64,000 bases of DNA from NCBI GenBank assembly GCA_021851865.1, contig JAJZBU010000002.1, positions 1-64,000 on the forward strand. Reading direction: 5' to 3'. This DNA comes from Pseudomonadota bacterium (GTDB lineage: Bacteria; Pseudomonadota; Gammaproteobacteria; Pseudomonadales; Moraxellaceae). Shown piece after piece: positions 29,318 through 38,426 of the stretch (positions are counted from its first letter, which is position 1; each line of letters starts with the position of its first letter). Both the position numbers and the translations under genes were made by a program. The notes beneath the pieces are model-generated. The model was not told where the DNA came from and did no database searches. It worked only from the letters and a program-made list of their open reading frames with translations.

Positions 29318-30934
29318 TCAGGAACGGGGAAAGAGCTTGGGTAGTGCCAGTGCTGCGCGAACATCGATCGTCGTCGGCGACCAGGAGCCATTGCCCAAGT
29401 ATTGACCGGAAAATCCTCGCACGACAAGCCCCAATTGATCACCGCGATGCAGTTCGGTGGCGACCGCCGGCAGGGTCATCCGCCAGTGGCCTATGCCGGG
29501 CAAAGGCGTCCACTGATCGCTGAGGGCACGGTAGCTATGTTGCCCGGCGCGGCGCAGTCCCAGGGCGACGAAAAGATGGGTGTTGAAAACAGCGTGTGCG
29601 GCGGTGAGATCGATGTCGAGACCGGGCGAGGCGAAGAAATCGCCGTCCTGAGCCTGCGGCGGCAGGGGGAGAAAGAGAGCGCGACCGAAGCCGCCGCTCG
29701 CCGCCTGCAAAGGCGCAGCCTTGGGCAGGAGATGATCGGAGAGGCGCAGCAGCGGTTCGCTCCAGCCATCGAAAAAGCCGCTGATGAGGGGGCGCAAAGA
29801 GCCTTCCGGCAGCGACATGGGAGAGGCATTGCTCGGTGGACCGCTGAGAAGCAGGCCATGTCCGTGCCCGAGGTTGACGCAGAAGGCGGGCAGGAGCGTG
29901 GCGGTTTTGCGGCCACGCAGCTTGAGATCCCACCAGGCCAGGATGGTTTGCGTCATCGTCGCCGCCGGCCGGCTGCAGTCGACATGGCGATCCGTATGAA
30001 ACAGCGGCATGCCGGCGTGGACCTGGATCGGCCAGAACAGCATATGCCCGCCCTGGATGGCGAGCAGGCGGGCGTCGTGGTGAGCCGCCAGGATACAGTC
30101 GCGGTTGGCGAGAGCTTCATCGAGGGGAAACAGGCTGTCGTGCAGACCCTGAATGAGCAGGGCGTCGGCCTGCGGCGGATGCCCATGCTCACAGCCATAG
30201 GCTGGACTGTGCTGATAGAGGATGTCGCGCGCCTGGGCGTTGAGGTGGCCGGAGAGTAGATTGATATACGGCCGATGCAGGAGGATGCCAGCGTCGCCGT
30301 GGCTCATCAGCTCACCGCTGACGCCGAGGACGCCGAGCCAGGTCGTCTTGACCACCCCGTCGGGAGCGAGATCCTGAGGCAGGTCATACCAGGTGGCGAT
30401 GGGTACGATGGCGGTGATGCGCGGATCGCGCGCAGCCGCCAGCAGTTGCACGGCGCCGCCATAACTCTCGCCGATCATGCCGATGCGCGGATGCGCTGTG
30501 CCGCCTTGCAGTGCCTTCAGGTGCGCCAGCGACCAGTCGATGACGCTGCTGACGTCGCGGACTTCATAGCGCGGGTCCATCAGCATGACCTTGCCATGGC
30601 TTTCACCCCAGCCGCGCTGGTCGTAGCTGACCACCCAGTAGCCCGCCTTCCAGGCGGCCAGGGCGGCGCGACCGGAGATCATCACCCGGCTGTAGAATCC
30701 ATCGGGAGAGGTCATGCGCCAGCCGGCGAAAGCGTGGGCATGGATGATCAGGGGCGCGCTCTGCCCCGGCGCCAGAGCCGGCTGATAGACGGTGGCGGTG
30801 AGACGGGTGCCGTCGGCGGCGGGGATGTGCACGACGTAGTAGCGCGCCTGGCCGGCCTTGATAGGTGCGGCGGTACAGGCGGCCAGGATCAGGCCGGTGA
30901 GGAGGCAGGCTCCGCGGATCCAGAGTGAGCGCAT
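29318..30934 (-). CDS. Lipoprotein S15/CocE-type alpha/beta hydrolase with PepX C-terminal domain
   Basis: This 538-residue protein has an N-terminal lipoprotein signal (LILAACTA lipobox). It then has an X-Pro dipeptidyl-peptidase/CocE-like alpha/beta hydrolase domain with SYDQRGWGESHG, the nucleophile elbow IGESYGGAVQLLAA, and likely Asp and His in the QGLHDSLFP and GGHMLFWP regions. A C-terminal jelly-roll PepX_C-type domain follows (LFVALGLRRAG, GIGHWRMTLPAVATELHRGDQLGLVV). Members act on acyl esters or peptides; here the enzyme should be anchored to the outer or inner membrane. The start at 30934 has AAGGA seven bases upstream; the frame's upstream extension lacks a signal. Confidence 0.85.
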   Translation of the reverse strand: MRSLWIRGACLLTGLILAACTAAPIKAGQARYYVVHIPAADGTRLTATVYQPALAPGQSAPLIIHAHAFAGWRMTSPDGFYSRVMISGRAALAAWKAGYWVVSYDQRGWGESHGKVMLMDPRYEVRDVSSVIDWSLAHLKALQGGTAHPRIGMIGESYGGAVQLLAAARDPRITAIVPIATWYDLPQDLAPDGVVKTTWLGVLGVSGELMSHGDAGILLHRPYINLLSGHLNAQARDILYQHSPAYGCEHGHPPQADALLIQGLHDSLFPLDEALANRDCILAAHHDARLLAIQGGHMLFWPIQVHAGMPLFHTDRHVDCSRPAATMTQTILAWWDLKLRGRKTATLLPAFCVNLGHGHGLLLSGPPSNASPMSLPEGSLRPLISGFFDGWSEPLLRLSDHLLPKAAPLQAASGGFGRALFLPLPPQAQDGDFFASPGLDIDLTAAHAVFNTHLFVALGLRRAGQHSYRALSDQWTPLPGIGHWRMTLPAVATELHRGDQLGLVVRGFSGQYLGNGSWSPTTIDVRAALALPKLFPRS

Positions 30935-30994
30935 ACAGGCATCCTTGTCATGTGGGCGGCCAGCGATTATAAGGGTAAAGGCAGGAAAGGAGTC

Positions 30995-31951
30995 ATGATG
31001 CTGGCAGAAGCGTGGCGCACACAGACGCCGGACTGGGCGGGGACCGCCACAGCGGTCCATCCACAGGCGGCGGCCATCGCCGCGCTCTATGGGCTGCCGC
31101 CGCTGGCGCAGTGGCGTGTCGGCTATCGCGATCTCCTGCATTGGCGCATCGCCTGCTGGGGTTTTTGGCCAACGTTGCCGGCCGTCGGCACTTTATGGAT
31201 CTGGCATGGACTGTTTGATCATGTCGGTCTTTGTCGGCACCTCATCCGCGTCGCCTTGCAGTGCCGCTACGCCGTGTTCGCCATCGATCTCCCCGGTCAT
31301 GGTCTGTCGTCCGGGACGGCGGCGAGCATTGACGATTTCTCTGCGTATCAGAACTTGCTGCGCGCCGCCATCAGCGTCGCCGACGACGTCGCTCCGCGAC
31401 CGTGGAAGGCTCTCGGGCAGAGCACCGGTGGCGGCATCCTCATCGAATATCTGCTGCGCACGCCATCCCCGGTCTTTGCCGACGTCATGCTGCTGGCGCC
31501 GTTGGTGCGCCCGGCGGCGTTCTGGCAGGCGCGTGTCCTGCACCATTTGTTGCGGCGGCAGCTAAAGACCTGGCCGCGCAGTTTCCGCGTCAACAGCAGC
31601 GATAGTGATTTTCTGCGCTTCATCCGCGACCAGGATCCGCTGCAGGCGCGCGCCCTGAGCGTCGCCTGGGTGGGGGCGATGCTCGCCTGGGAACGTCGCC
31701 TGCGCCACCAGCGTGCGAGTCCGGCGCATGTCGTCGTGCTGCAGGGAGGGCGTGATAGCACCGTTGACGGACCGTACAACCTGCGCTGGCTGCGACGGCA
31801 TTTTCCCAGCGCCGATATCCAGCGTCTGGCGCAGGCGGGTCATCAGCTGGCCAATGAACGTGCCGATTTGCGCCAGCCGGTGGAACAGGCGCTGCACACA
31901 TTTTTAGCTGCCGCCCAAGCGAGCGGCCCCTGTGATGAGAGTGAAGCATGA
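30995..31951 (+). CDS. Alpha/beta-hydrolase, monoacylglycerol-lipase/serine-aminopeptidase type
   Basis: This 318-residue protein has IWHGLFDHVGLCRHLIRVALQ, FAIDLPGHGLSSG, the nucleophile elbow ALGQSTGGGILIEYL, LLAPLVRPAAFW, an acidic residue in LQGGRDSTVD and His in QAGHQLANE. This is the layout of S33-like lysophospholipase or monoacylglycerol lipase enzymes. No signal peptide is present. AGGAAAGGAG lies just upstream of two consecutive ATG codons (30995 and 30998); either may be used. The last four bases overlap the start of the EF-hand membrane protein gene (ATGA). Confidence 0.85.
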   Translation: MMLAEAWRTQTPDWAGTATAVHPQAAAIAALYGLPPLAQWRVGYRDLLHWRIACWGFWPTLPAVGTLWIWHGLFDHVGLCRHLIRVALQCRYAVFAIDLPGHGLSSGTAASIDDFSAYQNLLRAAISVADDVAPRPWKALGQSTGGGILIEYLLRTPSPVFADVMLLAPLVRPAAFWQARVLHHLLRRQLKTWPRSFRVNSSDSDFLRFIRDQDPLQARALSVAWVGAMLAWERRLRHQRASPAHVVVLQGGRDSTVDGPYNLRWLRRHFPSADIQRLAQAGHQLANERADLRQPVEQALHTFLAAAQASGPCDESEA

Positions 31952-34038
31952 GCGACAAGTCCTATGTTTGGCGTTTCACCCGTTCCGGGGGTTTTGATCA
32001 GGTGCGTATCGACGGTCCCGAGGATCTCGTGCATCTGGCGGAACTGGATCCGAAATTGTGGGCGGCCCTGGCCTGTCCGACGCAGGGCCTGGTCTTTGAT
32101 CAGGCGACCCTCGACGCTCTCGATGGGGACCATGATGGGCGCATCCGTATTCCGGAAGTCCTCGCCGCCATCGATTTCGTGCGCGCTGCCCTGCGCGACC
32201 TGCACATGCTCTTCGGGCCGGATCGCTTGCCGCTGGCAGCTTTGCGTGACGATACGGAGACCGGGCGTCGTCTCGCCGCCGCCGCACAACAGCTGCTCAA
32301 GGCCCTGGCGCTGCCGGCCAATACGGCCTTGAGTCTCGAACACGTCGCTGATCGTTCCGCCATCTTCCCACCTGGACACGCCAACGGCGATGGCCTGATC
32401 ACCGTCGCCGACCTGCGTGTCGCCGGGCAGGACGATCTTTTGCAGGTGATCATCGACGCGCAGGGCTCACGCCTCGATCGCAGCGGTGATCCGGGGGTCG
32501 GTACCGAGGAGGTGGCGGCTTTTTTTGCGCGCGTCGAACAGCAACTCGCCTGGTGGCAGGCGCAGCCCGTGCATCCGGCGATCGACCTGGCGCGCGCCTG
32601 GGCCTTGACGGAACCGCTGCTGGCCAAGATCGATGACTATTTTGCCCGTTGTCGTCTCGCCGCTTTCGATGCACGCGCGGCGGTCCTGCTCGATGCGCGC
32701 GAAGATCAGCTCAGCGCTCTTGCCACGACCCTCATCGCGGAAGACTCGCCGCAGGCACGCGACCTGCCCCTGGCGCACATCGACGTGGCGGCGATTTTGC
32801 CTTTGTCCGACGCGCTCAATCCGGCCTGGAGCGAAGCCGTGCTGCAGCTCGCCGAGGTCGTCTGGCGTCCTTTGCTCGGTCCGATCGAGGTGCTCAGCGC
32901 CACCGATTGGAAGTCGGTGCGCGGTGTTGTCAGCGCCTATGGCGATTGGCTGCAGCAACAGACGCAACCCTCCCTAGACTTGGCGGCAGCTGATCTGGCG
33001 CGCTACGCCGAGGGCGATCGGCGCCTCGCTCTGGAGCAGGCCATCGCCGCCGATCTCGCCGTCGCCGACGCTGCGGACAGCACCCTCGAATTGCTGACCT
33101 TGCTGCACTATCAGCGCTATCTCGTGCAATTTCTCCATAACTTCGTCTCTTTTCGTGATTTTTATGAGAGGCGGCGAGCCGCTCTGTTTCAAGCCGGCCG
33201 GCTCTACATCGATCGACGTAGTTGCGACCTCTGCGTCGAGGTCGGGCATCTCGACAGCTATACCGCTCTCGCTGCCCACAGCCGCACCTATCTCGTCTAC
33301 TGTCGGTGCACCCGCGCCGGCGCCAAGGACAAGATCATCGTCGCCGCCGTCAGCGCTGGCGACGCCGGCCAGATCATGCTCGGGCGGCATGCGGTCTTCT
33401 ACGATCAGCAGGGATGTGATTGGGACGCCACGATCATCAAGCTCGATGAGAATCCGATCAGTGTGCGCGAGGCCTTCTGGACCCCCTATCGGCGCATGGG
33501 CAATATGGTGGCGGAGCAGATGCAGAAGATGGCCAAGGCCAAGGAGGCCGGTGTGCAGGCGCAGGCGATGCAGGACGTGACGGCGCTCGGCAAAGGCAGT
33601 GCGCCGCCGGCTTTTGACGTCGGCCGGTTTGCCGGCATCTTCGCCGCCATCGGCCTGGCGCTGGGCGCCATCGGTACCGCCCTGGCGTCGGTGGCGACCG
33701 GCTTTTTGTCGCTGCACTTCTGGCAGATGCCCCTGGCCGTGCTCGCCATCCTCGGGCTGATCTCGGGGCCGAGCATGGTGCTCGCCTGGTTCAAGCTGCG
33801 CGCCCGCAACCTCGGTCCCATCCTCGAAGGCAATGGCTGGGCGATCAACTCGCAGGCGCGCATCAACATCGTCTTCGGCACCACCTTGACGCAGCTGGCG
33901 ACCCTGCCGCCTGGCGCCGATCGCACCCTGGTTGATCCCTACGCCGCGCCGCGTCGCGCTGACCTCTGGTGGTGGGCGGCGCTGCTCGTGGCGGCGGGCG
34001 GTGGCGTGTTTTTTTGGCTATGGCGGCGGCACGCATGA
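31948..34038 (+). CDS. Large membrane protein of unknown function with EF-hand-like loop
   Basis: This 696-residue protein has an N-terminal region with a canonical 12-residue EF-hand calcium loop (DGDHDGRIRIPE, about residues 58-69) and a second degenerate one (HANGDGLITVAD, about 145-156). A long helical middle follows, then a conserved-looking block about 400-520 (GRLYIDRRSCDLCVEV, YLVYCRCTR, GRHAVFYDQQGCDWDATIIKLDENPISVREAFWTPYRRMG). Three hydrophobic segments in the C-terminal 150 residues would anchor it, ending WWWAALLVAAGGGVFFWLWRRHA. I recognise no enzyme family. ATGA coupling to the lipase-like gene suggests a linked role, perhaps calcium-responsive, at the inner membrane. Confidence 0.75.
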   Translation: MSDKSYVWRFTRSGGFDQVRIDGPEDLVHLAELDPKLWAALACPTQGLVFDQATLDALDGDHDGRIRIPEVLAAIDFVRAALRDLHMLFGPDRLPLAALRDDTETGRRLAAAAQQLLKALALPANTALSLEHVADRSAIFPPGHANGDGLITVADLRVAGQDDLLQVIIDAQGSRLDRSGDPGVGTEEVAAFFARVEQQLAWWQAQPVHPAIDLARAWALTEPLLAKIDDYFARCRLAAFDARAAVLLDAREDQLSALATTLIAEDSPQARDLPLAHIDVAAILPLSDALNPAWSEAVLQLAEVVWRPLLGPIEVLSATDWKSVRGVVSAYGDWLQQQTQPSLDLAAADLARYAEGDRRLALEQAIAADLAVADAADSTLELLTLLHYQRYLVQFLHNFVSFRDFYERRRAALFQAGRLYIDRRSCDLCVEVGHLDSYTALAAHSRTYLVYCRCTRAGAKDKIIVAAVSAGDAGQIMLGRHAVFYDQQGCDWDATIIKLDENPISVREAFWTPYRRMGNMVAEQMQKMAKAKEAGVQAQAMQDVTALGKGSAPPAFDVGRFAGIFAAIGLALGAIGTALASVATGFLSLHFWQMPLAVLAILGLISGPSMVLAWFKLRARNLGPILEGNGWAINSQARINIVFGTTLTQLATLPPGADRTLVDPYAAPRRADLWWWAALLVAAGGGVFFWLWRRHA

Positions 34039-34100
34039 GCGTCATGCTGGAGATTTCATGAAAATCACCTTAACTGGAGGGTATTGACGGGAGGGGTGGC

Positions 34101-35108
34101 ATGAGCAGTCGTATTCTGATTTGCGACGATTCGGCGATGGCGCGCAAGCAGCTGTCGCGCGCCCTGCCGCCCGATTGGGACGTGGTGCAGGATTTTGCCG
34201 AGCACGGCCGGGAGGCGTTGGAGAAGATCCAGACCGGCGGCGTCGATGTCATGTTCCTCGACCTCAACATGCCGGTGATGGATGGCTACGAGACGTTGGC
34301 GGCGATCAAGGCCGCCGATCTGCCGGTCATCGTCGTCGTCGTTTCCGGGGATGTGCAGCCGGAGGCGGTGGCGCGCACGCGCGCTCTGGGGGCCTACGAT
34401 TTCATCAAAAAGCCGGTCAGCAGCGAACGGCTGGAGCAGATCCAGGCTGATTTTGGTCTATTTTCCCTGCGCAGCAAGTCGGCGCCGCCGCCGCCGCCCA
34501 TCGTCAGTTCGCGGATTCATCCGCAAGGCTTTGATGCCCTGCAGGAGGTGGCCAATGTCGCCATGGGGCGCGCCGCCAGCCTGCTGGCGCAGCTGCTCGG
34601 CGTTTTTGTCGAATTACCCATACCGCGCATCAATATGCTGGCGCCGAGCGAATTGCGCATGGCTCTCGATCTTGCCGCCCACCATGAGACCTTCTCGGCC
34701 GTCTGCCAGGGCCTGATCGGGGAGGGGATCGCGGGTGAGGCCCTGCTCATCCTGCACGATTCCTCCTACAGCGACATCGCCAAACTCCTGCATCGGCAGG
34801 ATGGTGAGCTGCCCAGTGTGCAGGCGGAGATGGTCATGGACATCGCCAGCATCCTCATCGGTTCTTTCGCCAAGGGGCTGGCTGATCAGCTGGACATGAC
34901 GTTCAGTGCCGGGCATCCGATGGTCCTCGGGCGCCATTTCGAACTCGAGGAATTGCTACGGCAACAACCACGCTGGCGCCAGACCCTGGCCATCGAGGTC
35001 GGCTACCGTATCGAGGCGCATCCCATCGATTGCGCCCTGCTGCTCCTGCTGACCGAGGAATCGGTGCCGATCCTGCAGCGCAAGGCCAGCTATCTGGAGG
35101 TCGTCTGA
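34101..35108 (+). CDS. Response regulator with CheC/CheX-like phosphatase domain
   Basis: This 335-residue protein joins a receiver (ILICDDSAMARKQ, phospho-Asp in MFLDLNMPVMDGY, KKPVSSERL lysine), a Pro-rich linker (PPPPP at about residue 130) and a CheC-like domain. The CheC active-site pattern D/S-x3-E-x2-N is matched by DALQEVAN early in the domain. The second copy (SVQAEMVM) has Met in place of Asn, so only one site looks complete. CheC/CheX domains dephosphorylate receivers such as CheY. The gene is joined to the diguanylate cyclase gene by a TGATG stop/start, so it probably controls that enzyme or its kinase. No chemotaxis genes are visible in the window. Confidence 0.85.
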   Translation: MSSRILICDDSAMARKQLSRALPPDWDVVQDFAEHGREALEKIQTGGVDVMFLDLNMPVMDGYETLAAIKAADLPVIVVVVSGDVQPEAVARTRALGAYDFIKKPVSSERLEQIQADFGLFSLRSKSAPPPPPIVSSRIHPQGFDALQEVANVAMGRAASLLAQLLGVFVELPIPRINMLAPSELRMALDLAAHHETFSAVCQGLIGEGIAGEALLILHDSSYSDIAKLLHRQDGELPSVQAEMVMDIASILIGSFAKGLADQLDMTFSAGHPMVLGRHFELEELLRQQPRWRQTLAIEVGYRIEAHPIDCALLLLLTEESVPILQRKASYLEVV

Positions 35109-36064
35109 TGAGTGGTGTCGATCTGGGTGAGCTGCACTGGATGATGGGTTTGTTGCAGAACATCGACGTCGGGCTGTGTGTCCTGGATCGTGACTTCAGG
35201 ATCCATCTGTGGAATTCCTTCATGGAAAACCACAGCGCGCGCAAGGCGCAAGATGTCAAGGAAAAGGTGCTGTTCGACTTGTTTCCGGAGATCGACAGGG
35301 ATTGGCTGAAACAGAAGTTGCGACCGGTTCGCCAGCTTCATACCCAGGTCTTCACCCATTGGGAGCAGCGTCCCTATCTTTTCCGCTTCGCCAGCTACCG
35401 CCCGATCACCGGACGGGTAGACTTCATGTACCAGAATGTGACGATGATTCCGCTCAGTTCCACCCACGCTGAAATCGAGTATGTCGGTATTTTGGTCTAT
35501 GACGTCACCGACGTCGCCGTCAATCGCCTCGCGGTCCTCGCCGCCAACCGCGAACTCGAACGCCTCAGCCGTACCGACCGGCTGACCCAGCTCTACAATC
35601 GCGGCTACTGGGAAGAGTGCCTGCAGCGCGAATTCAAGCGTGTCCAACGCAACCGCGCGATGGTGGCGACTTTGGTGATGTTCGACATCGACCATTTCAA
35701 GCGCGTCAATGACAGCTATGGTCATCCCGCTGGCGATGAGGTCATCCGTGCCACTGCCTCGGCGCTGATGCAGCAGCTGCGCGAGACCGACATCGGCGGA
35801 CGCTATGGCGGTGAGGAGTTCACCGCCATCCTGGTCGGGGCCGACGCGCAAGGCGGGATGATCTTCGCCGAGCGCCTGCGCCAGTTCGTCGCCGAGCATA
35901 CGGTCATGTACGAGGGCGGTGAGATCGCCTACAGCATCAGTCTCGGCGTCGCCCCTTTGACGGAGGACGTCGAGGACATCAAGACCTGGATTATGCGCGC
36001 CGATCAGGCCCTCTATCGTTCGAAGGAAGGTGGTCGTAATCAGGTGACCCTGTTCGAGACCTGA
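35108..36064 (+). CDS. PAS-GGDEF diguanylate cyclase
   Basis: This 318-residue protein has an N-terminal PAS-like sensor domain (DVGLCVLDRDFRIHLWNSFMENHSA) and a C-terminal GGDEF domain. The active site is intact: FDIDHFKRVNDSYGHPAGDEV and RYGGEEFT. A product-inhibition I-site RETD lies five residues before GGEEF, so c-di-GMP feedback is expected. The start is ATG 35108, coupled by TGATG to the CheC-type response regulator gene. The 3' 74 bp overlap the convergent glycosyltransferase gene. Together with the EAL protein at 9918 it is the second c-di-GMP enzyme of the window. Confidence 0.93.
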   Translation: MSGVDLGELHWMMGLLQNIDVGLCVLDRDFRIHLWNSFMENHSARKAQDVKEKVLFDLFPEIDRDWLKQKLRPVRQLHTQVFTHWEQRPYLFRFASYRPITGRVDFMYQNVTMIPLSSTHAEIEYVGILVYDVTDVAVNRLAVLAANRELERLSRTDRLTQLYNRGYWEECLQREFKRVQRNRAMVATLVMFDIDHFKRVNDSYGHPAGDEVIRATASALMQQLRETDIGGRYGGEEFTAILVGADAQGGMIFAERLRQFVAEHTVMYEGGEIAYSISLGVAPLTEDVEDIKTWIMRADQALYRSKEGGRNQVTLFET

Positions 36065-37169
36065 GCAGATCGAAGTAGAGCGACTCCAGGCGCCGGGCGA
36101 AGTGCTCGGCGTCGTAGATTGTCGCCGCCTGTTGGGCGGCCTGGGGTCGGCTGCGGTCGCTGCAGCGCCGCGCGTTCATGGCGGCGATCAGGGCGCGGCG
36201 CAGATCCTGGGCGTCGCCGCTGCTAAAGAACCAGCCGGCGTCTGGCGGGAGCAGCTCACGAAAAGCCGGCAGATCGCTGAGCACCAGATAGCGTCCGGCG
36301 GCGGCGGCTTCCATGGCGGCGAGACCGAAGCTCTCGCTCAAAGAGGGCAGGAGAACGATGTCGGAGTCGCCAAGCAGGCGCAGATAGGCGGGGCGATCGA
36401 GGTAGGGTAGAAGCTGCCAGCGCGGGTCGTCGTCGGCGCCAGCGGCGAGGTCGCGGCCACACAGGCGCAACGACCAGTCCAGGGCGTCGTCGAGTTCTTC
36501 GGCCAGGGCCGCGCGCAGCAGGTGCAGGCCCTTGCCGGCTTGTCCGCCACCGCTGAACATGAGCCGCGCTGGTCCTTGCGCGGTGGTCGGCAAGGCGGGC
36601 AGGGCGAAGGCCGCGGCGGCGACGGGGTTGGCCAGAACCTGCCAGTGGCCGTGACTGCCGAGGCGCTCAAAATGTTGCTGCGAGGCGGCGCTCGGCACCA
36701 GACAGAGATCGGCCGCCGGCAAGGCCGGCTGGCGAAAGTGCCGATGATAGTGCAGGACGCTGATCGGTCGATAAGTGAGACGTCGCAGCACCTCCGGCAG
36801 ACACTCCTGACGATTGTGCAGGTGCAGGATGTCGGGTCGCCAGGCCTCGATCAAGCGCGGGAGCTGACGAAAGGTGAAGACGTTCAGGCCGAGGATCTTG
36901 TTGAAGCAGCGATTGCGCCAGCGGTCTTCACTGAAGCTGAAATAGTCGATGCCGGCGATCTCGGCCGACGCTTGCGCCGCGCCGACGTGGGCGACGGCGA
37001 TATCAAAGCCCTGCAGATGACGGCACTGCGTGTCGATGATCTGCTGCACGCTACCGCGCAGATCGTGCAGCGTCCCCCAAAAGTGCACCAACATCAGGCG
37101 TGGACGCGGCGCGCTGTCGTGGGGGCTTGCCGATCTGCTGCTAAGTTCGCTACCCTTGGTCATCTGCAT
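35991..37169 (-). CDS. GT4-family glycosyltransferase, LPS region
   Basis: This protein of about 390 residues has PRLMLVHFWGTLHDLRGSVQQI, WRPDILHLHNRQE, LHYHRHF, LMFSGGGQAGKGLHLLRAA and the donor-binding DIVLLPSLSESFGLAAMEAAAAGRYLVLSDLPAFREL, with the E-x7-E signature of retaining GT-B (GT4) enzymes. Nearby LPS genes suggest core or O-chain assembly. The start is ATG 37169 or 37163; both lack a strong ribosome-binding site. It diverges from the O-antigen ligase gene, and its 3' end overlaps the diguanylate cyclase gene by 74 bp. The sugar donor and acceptor are unknown. Confidence 0.85.
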   Translation of the reverse strand: MQMTKGSELSSRSASPHDSAPRPRLMLVHFWGTLHDLRGSVQQIIDTQCRHLQGFDIAVAHVGAAQASAEIAGIDYFSFSEDRWRNRCFNKILGLNVFTFRQLPRLIEAWRPDILHLHNRQECLPEVLRRLTYRPISVLHYHRHFRQPALPAADLCLVPSAASQQHFERLGSHGHWQVLANPVAAAAFALPALPTTAQGPARLMFSGGGQAGKGLHLLRAALAEELDDALDWSLRLCGRDLAAGADDDPRWQLLPYLDRPAYLRLLGDSDIVLLPSLSESFGLAAMEAAAAGRYLVLSDLPAFRELLPPDAGWFFSSGDAQDLRRALIAAMNARRCSDRSRPQAAQQAATIYDAEHFARRLESLYFDLLRSRTGSPDYDHLPSNDRGPDRRA

Positions 37170-37184
37170 GCTCTGGTATTTATC

Positions 37185-38426
37185 GTGCCGTTGTCCTTCC
37201 CCGCTGCTCGCTGGCGTCAGCCGCAAACGCTCGTCGCTTTTTTGCTCTTGTTCGGTCTGCCATGGTATCACTTCCTCGGTTGGCAGCGTTCCACCGCCTT
37301 TGTCCTCCTGGCTCTTGGGTTTTCCGGGGTCGGCGCGGCCATACGCCGGCAGAGCTGGTCGTGGGCGCTGTACCTCTGGTGGTCGCTGTTGTTTCTCGGA
37401 CTGGCGGCTTCGGTGCGTCCGGGCGAGTCCCTGCAGATCATATTGTGGAATGTTGTCCTGCCGGTGCTGGTGTTTGCTGTGCTGGTGTCGCAACGACAGC
37501 ACTTCGACGTTCTGTTGCAGGTCTTTCTGGTGGCCATCCTGCTCCTGGTGTCGACGCTGAGCCGGATGGTCTGGCTCGGGATTGACCCGCAGGTTGGAGG
37601 CCTTCCCGGCTGGCGCTACTATCCTGGACCGGGCCTGAGCAGCACCTTTTTGGTTCTGGCCTTGCCGGTGGCGTGGGCTCTTTATCGCCGCGCCAAGTCA
37701 TATGGGCAGCGGGTGTTGCCGGTCGCCGTCCTTCTGGCCATTCCCTGGGGGGTCTATCTGACCCTCAATCGCATGGCCTGGGTCGTGCTGGCGCTGAGCG
37801 GTGCGCTTCTGCTTTTCGTGACGATGCGCGCTTCCCTGCGCCGCCCGCACCGCCTGGCCTTGCTCGTCGTCCTGATGGTGTTCGCCTGCGCCGGTCTCGC
37901 CTGGAAGACGACGCAGGTGCGCATGGGCGCGATGAGCCTGGGTCAGGTCTATACGCAGGACGCACGCCATGGTGTCTGGCGCTATTGGTGCGAGCGTATC
38001 CCGTCATCGCCGTGGTGGGGGCATGGCTATGGCATCCGTGTCGAGCAGGCCTATTATCGCGATCTCGGTGGCCCCGCCTCCGTCCCGCCCGCCCTGCGCC
38101 CGGAAGAGGGTGCGATACGCGCGCACGCGCACAACCTGCTCATCGACCAGATGGTGCAGACTGGCGTCACCGGCACGCTCTCCTGGCTGATCTTGATGAT
38201 CGGTCTGTTGTGGCATTTCCTGCGCCTGGCGCGCGCCGGCGAGGATTTGGCCTGGGCCGCCATCGCTCTGATCTTGGCGCTCATCATCAAGAACATGAGC
38301 GACGATTTCGTCGAGTTCTCCGTCAGCCTCACCTTCTGGAGTCTGCTGGCCCTGCTTCAGGCCGGCATCGACGGCGGCAGGATGGACGCCAAAAAGCTGG
38401 CCAGTTCCGCCGCCAAGGCGGGATAG
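37185..38426 (+). CDS. O-antigen ligase/Wzy_C-family membrane protein
   Basis: This protein of about 413 residues has around ten hydrophobic segments. It has the Wzy_C-type loop with YGIRVEQAYYRDL and RAHAHNLLIDQMVQTGVTGTLSWL, where the HAHN histidine matches the conserved periplasmic His of WaaL-like ligases. It would transfer undecaprenyl-linked O-chain onto lipid A-core in the periplasm, or polymerise it. The start is uncertain: GTG 37185 gives a hydrophobic N-terminus but has no clear ribosome-binding site. It is the only plus-strand gene within the minus-strand LPS chain, and its 3' end overlaps the downstream GT4 gene by 70 bp. Confidence 0.82.
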   Translation: MPLSFPAARWRQPQTLVAFLLLFGLPWYHFLGWQRSTAFVLLALGFSGVGAAIRRQSWSWALYLWWSLLFLGLAASVRPGESLQIILWNVVLPVLVFAVLVSQRQHFDVLLQVFLVAILLLVSTLSRMVWLGIDPQVGGLPGWRYYPGPGLSSTFLVLALPVAWALYRRAKSYGQRVLPVAVLLAIPWGVYLTLNRMAWVVLALSGALLLFVTMRASLRRPHRLALLVVLMVFACAGLAWKTTQVRMGAMSLGQVYTQDARHGVWRYWCERIPSSPWWGHGYGIRVEQAYYRDLGGPASVPPALRPEEGAIRAHAHNLLIDQMVQTGVTGTLSWLILMIGLLWHFLRLARAGEDLAWAAIALILALIIKNMSDDFVEFSVSLTFWSLLALLQAGIDGGRMDAKKLASSAAKAG

